The position numbers and the translations under genes were made by a program. From JBGTCY01 sp041748615 (GTDB lineage: Bacteria; Bacteroidota; Bacteroidia; Chitinophagales; CAIOSU01), in NCBI GenBank assembly GCA_041748615.1, contig JBGTCY010000300.1, positions 1-11,484 of the forward strand: a DNA stretch of 11,484 nucleotides, in the 5' to 3' direction. Of the stretch, positions 8,152-11,484 are shown piece after piece; within the stretch, counting starts at the first letter, position 1; each line of letters opens with the position of its first letter. The notes under the pieces were generated by a model. It did not search any database. It had not been told where the DNA came from and saw only the letters and a list, made by a program, of their open reading frames with translations.

Positions 8152-8249
8152 TTTGCCACAAGGGCACGAAGGCACAAATAAATCACAAAGTTTAAGAAAT
8201 GGTAATAATTTCTTTGTGAAACTTGGTGACCTTGTGTCTTAGTGGCATT
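8152..8249 (+). repeat. ~98-bp palindromic dispersed repeat, copy 1
   Basis: Starts TTTGCCACAAGGGCACGAAG and ends TTGTGTCTTAGTGGCATT. An inverted copy lies at 9419-9517. Its last 37 bases (8213-8249) match that copy at 36 positions, and its first 45 (8152-8196) match at about 40 with a one-base gap; the central ~16 bases differ. The element is itself an imperfect palindrome: TGCCAC...CAC...CAC...TCACAAA on the left is mirrored by TTTGTGA...GTG...GTG...GTGGCA on the right. CAC triplets on the left arm start at 8157, 8165, 8173 and 8184, so the first three have an 8-base period. It occupies the junction between the convergent beta-CASP and M50 genes, where a folded RNA could end transcription from both sides. 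Confidence 0.85.
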
Positions 8250-8282
8250 ATTCGATTTTTGCCTTTTCATTTCATAGTGGAC

Positions 8283-9377
8283 TCAACCTTCTTCATTTTT
8301 CTTCAATGCCTGGCTGATGAGCAGCAGTTCATTGATGTTTTCGCGGTCAACGATGCCGATGAAAGTGCCGTTTTCATAAACAGGGGAAACAGTGCCGCTA
8401 TTGAGCGTGAGTTGCTGAAATGCTTCATGCAGTCCCATCTCGGGTTTCAGGCTCGTAAATTCTTTGACCATCACATCCGCCACAGGCGTGTTTTTGCCGG
8501 ATTCGCTCAGTCCTTTGATGAGTTCATTTTTTGTGAGAATGCCGGCAGCTTTTTCATTTTCCATCACGATGAAGGATTGTTCCTGCGAATTGAGCAGAAT
8601 CTGCACGGCTTTTTCCAGCGTGTCAGTAGGAGCGAGGCGGGTGAATTTTTGCATCAGCGCGTCACGTACTTTGTATTGTGAAAGAATGACTTTGGTGGTT
8701 TCAAAAGCGGACTCAGCCCCGGCTCCGAGGTAAATAAAGATTCCGATGAAGATGAGAAAAAAGTTATAGAACAACCCGGTGAACACAAAACCAATGGCAA
8801 GAATCTGACCCACAGTCGCTGCGATGCGGGTGGCTTTTCCACGGTCAAGGCGCATGGATAAAAGCGCTCTCAACACTCTGCCGCCATCCATCGGAAATGC
8901 GGGAATTAAATTAAATACGGCAAGGATGACATTAGCTATCAGTAATTTAAAACCGATTCCTAATGACAGGACCTGTTCTTCAGTTGTAATTTCCGTTGGA
9001 ATATTTCCTGTATAATACAAGACGATAAAAAGAATGGAAGCGATGACCACATTCACGGCTGGTCCGGCAAGCGCTACCCACAATTCCTGATAAGGCTTTT
9101 CAGGCATCCGCTCCAACTGAGCCAGTCCGCCTATCGGAAGCAGGGTGATGTTCTTAGTTTGAATCTTATACCGTCTTGCTGTGAGCGCGTGACCCAGTTC
9201 ATGCAGGGTGACACACGCGAACAACGCGAGAATAAAAAACACGCCTTCCAGCCCTTGCTGAATACTGTTGTCAATACGATAATACATCCAGAAAATCCAA
9301 ATCACGATAATCATGAATGTCCAGTGCACAAAAAGTTTGATGCCTGCAATTTTTCCAAGATAGAGCGACCATTTCAT
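8283..9377 (-). CDS. Site-2-protease-like M50 intramembrane zinc metalloprotease with tandem CBS domains
   Basis: 364 residues. An integral inner-membrane protease of family M50, the group that cleaves transmembrane helices of regulatory or other membrane proteins. The active-site motif HELGH (H59, E60, H63) lies in a membrane segment. The third metal ligand is D164 in NLIPAFPMDGG, the classic second motif. Hydrophobic segments are at about 11-31, 43-66, 105-122, 145-165 and 190-219. The cytoplasmic C-terminus carries two CBS domains (about 236-292, VRDALMQKFTRLAP...GILTKNELIKGL; about 299-355, VADVMVKEFTSLKP...GIVDRENINELL), which usually bind adenine nucleotides and adjust activity. This architecture is the common bacterial M50B/CBS type (SpoIVFB-like core). 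A likely -7 promoter element lies 25 bases before the ATG. The gene is flanked on both sides by inverted copies of the same repeat. The substrate is unknown and no sigma/anti-sigma gene is nearby. Confidence 0.93.
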   Translation of the reverse strand: MKWSLYLGKIAGIKLFVHWTFMIIVIWIFWMYYRIDNSIQQGLEGVFFILALFACVTLHELGHALTARRYKIQTKNITLLPIGGLAQLERMPEKPYQELWVALAGPAVNVVIASILFIVLYYTGNIPTEITTEEQVLSLGIGFKLLIANVILAVFNLIPAFPMDGGRVLRALLSMRLDRGKATRIAATVGQILAIGFVFTGLFYNFFLIFIGIFIYLGAGAESAFETTKVILSQYKVRDALMQKFTRLAPTDTLEKAVQILLNSQEQSFIVMENEKAAGILTKNELIKGLSESGKNTPVADVMVKEFTSLKPEMGLHEAFQQLTLNSGTVSPVYENGTFIGIVDRENINELLLISQALKKNEEG

Positions 9378-9401
9378 AGCGTTGAAAATTTAGATTTTAT
9401 C

Positions 9402-9409
9402 CAAAGATG
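9402..9409 (-). promoter_or_regulatory. Probable -7 promoter element of the M50 protease gene
   Basis: Read on the - strand, CATCTTTG matches TAnnTTTG except at the first base. Its G is 25 bases from the A of the ATG at 9377, nearly the same geometry as the beta-CASP gene (24 bases). The nearest upstream TTG lies in the repeat copy at 9419-9517 with a 24-base spacer, slightly longer than usual, so the -33 element is uncertain. Confidence 0.45.
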
Positions 9410-9418
9410 AACATTTAA

Positions 9419-9517
9419 AATGCCACTAAGACACAAGGTCACTAAGTTTCACAAAAAATAGAATACCCTTTTCCTTAAACTTTGTGATTCTTTGTGCCAT
9501 CGAGCCTTTGTGGCAAA
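9419..9517 (-). repeat. ~98-bp palindromic dispersed repeat, copy 2 (inverted relative to copy 1)
   Basis: The reverse complement of this 99-base stretch aligns end to end with 8152-8249. The blocks 9419-9455 and 9474-9517 are the conserved arms (36/37 and about 40/45 matching), and the central ~18 bases differ. Like copy 1 it is palindromic, beginning TGCCACTAAGACACAAGG and ending CCTTTGTGGCAAA. It lies between the end of the permease operon and the promoter of the M50 gene, in the 207-base spacer 9378-9584. Nothing else is recognisable in that spacer apart from the promoter. Confidence 0.85.
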
Positions 9518-9584
9518 AATAATTTTTGGAGTGTCACAAGTTTCAAATCCAATTGAAGTGAGTGATGATTTTAAATGTAAAAAA

Positions 9585-10808
9585 TTATATTTTCCTGATT
9601 GCCTCCGCTGGTTTGTATTGCAACGCGCGATAAGCCGGAAAAATAGCTGCGATGATTGCAACCACAAACACCATCAATGCTATCGTGCCGTATTTTGCTA
9701 ATTCTAATTGAGGATACACTACTGTGGTGAAACCAAAACTGGCAAGCGCTTCCGAAAAAACGGAAAAGTCAATTCCGGTTTTCGCGAAATATTCAACGGT
9801 GAGATAACCCGGAATAAATCCAAACGGAACACCAATCATCGTCAGCAAAATTGTTTCAGTCAGAATCATGATAAAAATCCTGGTTTTATTCATGCCGATG
9901 CTCAACATGATGCCGATTTCTTTCGCCCGTTCGAGAATCGCCATTAACATCGTATTGATAATTCCGAACATCACCCCAAACAGAATCACGCCAATCATAA
10001 TCATCATAAAGGTGTCCATCATGTCAAGCATGTACCCAATCATGGGGATGATTTCCGTCCATGTTTCCACCAACAGTGACGGTTCCATCGCTTGCAATTT
10101 TTCTTTCACCGTTTCAATCTGATTCATGTCGTGCAGCAGCAGCGCGATTTCATGCGCTTCAATCTTTTCGCCAAGATATTGCTGCATGGCGGAAAAATTC
10201 ACAAATACATTCCGTTCGTCATATTGCGAACTGAATGATTTAAAAAAGCCGCCCACGCGAAAAGCGGCTGAAGTGATGTCCCCTTCTTCATTCTGAAATG
10301 TCAATACGATTCTTGAACGAAGATTGATACTAAGTTTTTCACCCAATGATTCACCAATGAGAATTTGGTTTTTATGGGTTGAATCAAGAAAAGCGCCCTC
10401 CGTCACTCTGCGGCTCAGATTCGTGAGCGCGTCTTCATCTTCCGGGTGAATGCCGTTGATTTTCACGCCTGAATTACCCCGCGCGGAACCAATCATGCCG
10501 GTGGTAATTATTCGGGAAGAAACTTTTTTTACGGATGCGTCAGCGCGGATTTTTTCAAGCAGCGTTTCACTGTTTTTAATATCATAAATAATGTTGTTTT
10601 CATCTTTAAACTGCGGATGATGGAGCTGGAGATGCGACACTTCATTTTCAATCACATCCTGCACCCGCTGATTAATCATCCCGAAATAAAATGCCACCAC
10701 GAACACGCCTGCCCAAAGTCCAAGCGCCACAGCAGTCACTACCACTAAGCTTCTTGTGGAGTGCCGCCAAATGTTACGCCAGGCAATTTTGAAAACGATG
10801 GTGTTCAT
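9585..10808 (-). CDS. ABC transporter permease, FtsX/MacB (LolC/E-like) family
   Basis: 407 residues, the usual length for this family. Layout: a cytoplasmic amphipathic start (FKIAWRNIWRHSTRS), TM1 at about 21-43, a large periplasmic MacB-PCD-like domain (about 44-262), then TM2 (about 266-290), TM3 (about 311-336) and TM4 (about 374-395). The family signature coupling segment ERAKEIGIMLSIGMNKTRIF (about 293-312) and the ending IFPAYRALQYKPAEAIRKI are both present. Such permeases pair with a LolD/MacB-type ATPase and move lipoproteins, lipids or small molecules out of the inner membrane by mechanotransmission rather than by a classical channel. It starts 9 bases after the stop of the neighbouring permease gene, so the two are very probably cotranscribed and may form a heterodimer. 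The substrate cannot be read from the sequence. An ATPase gene is not in the window and may lie upstream, beyond base 11484. Confidence 0.92.
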   Translation of the reverse strand: MNTIVFKIAWRNIWRHSTRSLVVVTAVALGLWAGVFVVAFYFGMINQRVQDVIENEVSHLQLHHPQFKDENNIIYDIKNSETLLEKIRADASVKKVSSRIITTGMIGSARGNSGVKINGIHPEDEDALTNLSRRVTEGAFLDSTHKNQILIGESLGEKLSINLRSRIVLTFQNEEGDITSAAFRVGGFFKSFSSQYDERNVFVNFSAMQQYLGEKIEAHEIALLLHDMNQIETVKEKLQAMEPSLLVETWTEIIPMIGYMLDMMDTFMMIMIGVILFGVMFGIINTMLMAILERAKEIGIMLSIGMNKTRIFIMILTETILLTMIGVPFGFIPGYLTVEYFAKTGIDFSVFSEALASFGFTTVVYPQLELAKYGTIALMVFVVAIIAAIFPAYRALQYKPAEAIRKI

Positions 10809-10817
10809 TTCTGTTGT

Positions 10818-11484
10818 TTAGTTTTTCATCGCGTCAAGCGGATTCAGCTTCAATATTTTCAGAATTGGAAAAATGGATGCGACCAATGCGAGCGCCAAAA
10901 CCGCCAACGCCTGATTGTAAAAAATGTAAGGCTCCACCGATGACTGAAGCACCGCTTCAAAACCATATTCTTCATAAATTCCCGCCATGTCCGCGCTCAG
11001 GTAAATCGGAAAATGATAAAACCAAATCGCCACGGGAATCATCAGCGCGATGCCCGACAATGCGCCTAAGAGACTCATAAAAGTCACTTCCATCACAAGG
11101 ATGGCGGCAATTTGAATCCGTTTCATTCCCAATGCCACCAGCACTCCGAATTCGTATTGCCGCTCCGACATCATCATCAGCAGTGTCCCGAAAATTCCGA
11201 AGGTGACAATAATATAAAGAATCGAAGTCAGGATGTACCCTTCCCAGCGGTCCCATTCGATGGTTTGTTCCAATTCCGGCAACAATTGATTCCACGGCAT
11301 GGATTCATAATCATCGCCCAACCTTTTTTGAATTTCACCGGCAACATTTTTTGCCCGGTGGTGCGACTGCACATTAATCACCAGCGAAGTCAATCTGCCA
11401 TCCATATTCAGCAGCCATTCCGCTTCTTTCACCGGCAGATAAACAATGCTGCAGCGCAACTCGGGCGAGCCGAATCTCACCAAT
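10818..11484 (-). CDS. ABC transporter permease, FtsX/MacB family (N-terminus outside window)
   Basis: The C-terminal 222 or so residues of a second permease. The frame runs open to the window edge and about half of a normal ~400-residue protein is missing, including TM1 and most of the periplasmic domain. The end of the periplasmic domain is visible (LTSLVINVQSHHRAKNVAGE...MPWNQLLPELEQ). Three membrane segments follow (YILTSILYIIVTFGIFGTLL; ILVMEVTFMSLLGALSGIAL; ALAVLALALVASIFPIL). The FtsX signature SERQYEFGVLVALGMKRIQI sits after the first, and the closing KLNPLDAMKN is typical. It lies directly upstream of the 407-residue permease with a 9-base gap, as expected for a LolC/LolE-like pair encoded in one operon. 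It is similar in plan to that neighbour but clearly diverged, so this is not a recent duplication. Confidence 0.9.
   Translation of the reverse strand, partial: LVRFGSPELRCSIVYLPVKEAEWLLNMDGRLTSLVINVQSHHRAKNVAGEIQKRLGDDYESMPWNQLLPELEQTIEWDRWEGYILTSILYIIVTFGIFGTLLMMMSERQYEFGVLVALGMKRIQIAAILVMEVTFMSLLGALSGIALMIPVAIWFYHFPIYLSADMAGIYEEYGFEAVLQSSVEPYIFYNQALAVLALALVASIFPILKILKLNPLDAMKN

Noticed and set aside
8152..8200. CRISPR-like phased repeats in CAC triplets
   Set aside because: Units are only 8 bases, degenerate and part of a palindrome; there are no spacers and no cas genes.
8223..8681. Open frame of 152 codons on the + strand opposite the M50 gene
   Set aside because: It overlaps the CBS-coding part of a well-supported gene and its own translation has no recognisable domain; it is an antisense shadow.
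8152..9517. Composite transposon carrying the M50 gene
   Set aside because: No transposase is present and I see no matching target-site duplications beside either copy; the inverted repeats alone do not support this.

Overview
The window looks like a chromosomal segment of a Bacteroidota bacterium, probably an uncultured environmental member. The evidence is two large exported proteins that end in type A type IX secretion (T9SS) sorting domains, PKD repeats, promoters of the TAnnTTTG type, and no Shine-Dalgarno signals ahead of the starts. Base composition is moderately AT-rich, more so between genes, and no gene stands out as foreign.

Layout. Bases 1-1053 (+) hold the 3' part of a PKD-repeat T9SS protein. 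An AT-rich spacer with two hairpins follows. Bases 1319-5977 (+) encode a 1552-residue modular secreted protein: signal peptide, two apparently nested discoidin-like domains, a clan GH-A-like glycoside hydrolase core, beta-rich linker domains, one PKD domain and a T9SS tail. A short palindromic repeat fills the convergent junction with a small exported orphan protein (6067-6525, -). Divergent from that lies a metallo-beta-lactamase/beta-CASP RNase (6710-8110, +). It converges on a site-2-protease-type M50 metalloprotease with two CBS domains (8283-9377, -). The M50 gene is bracketed by two inverted copies of a ~98-bp palindromic repeat. The window ends in two consecutive FtsX/MacB-type ABC transporter permease genes on the - strand (9585-10808, and 10818 to the edge). 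They are 9 bp apart and presumably form an operon whose start lies outside.

How the genes fit together. The two T9SS proteins would be exported and cleaved or anchored at the cell surface. The large one probably acts on a polysaccharide, but no SusC/SusD pair, transporter or regulator in view makes this a polysaccharide utilisation locus. The other genes are housekeeping-like: RNA processing, intramembrane proteolysis and lipoprotein- or efflux-type ABC export. They share no visible pathway.

I see no defence island, CRISPR array, tRNA, rRNA, transposase or phage gene. The most distinctive non-coding features are the inverted repeat pair around the M50 gene and the placement of palindromic repeats in both convergent gene junctions. 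The most distinctive coding feature is the nested discoidin arrangement in front of a glycosidase core that I cannot assign to a family.
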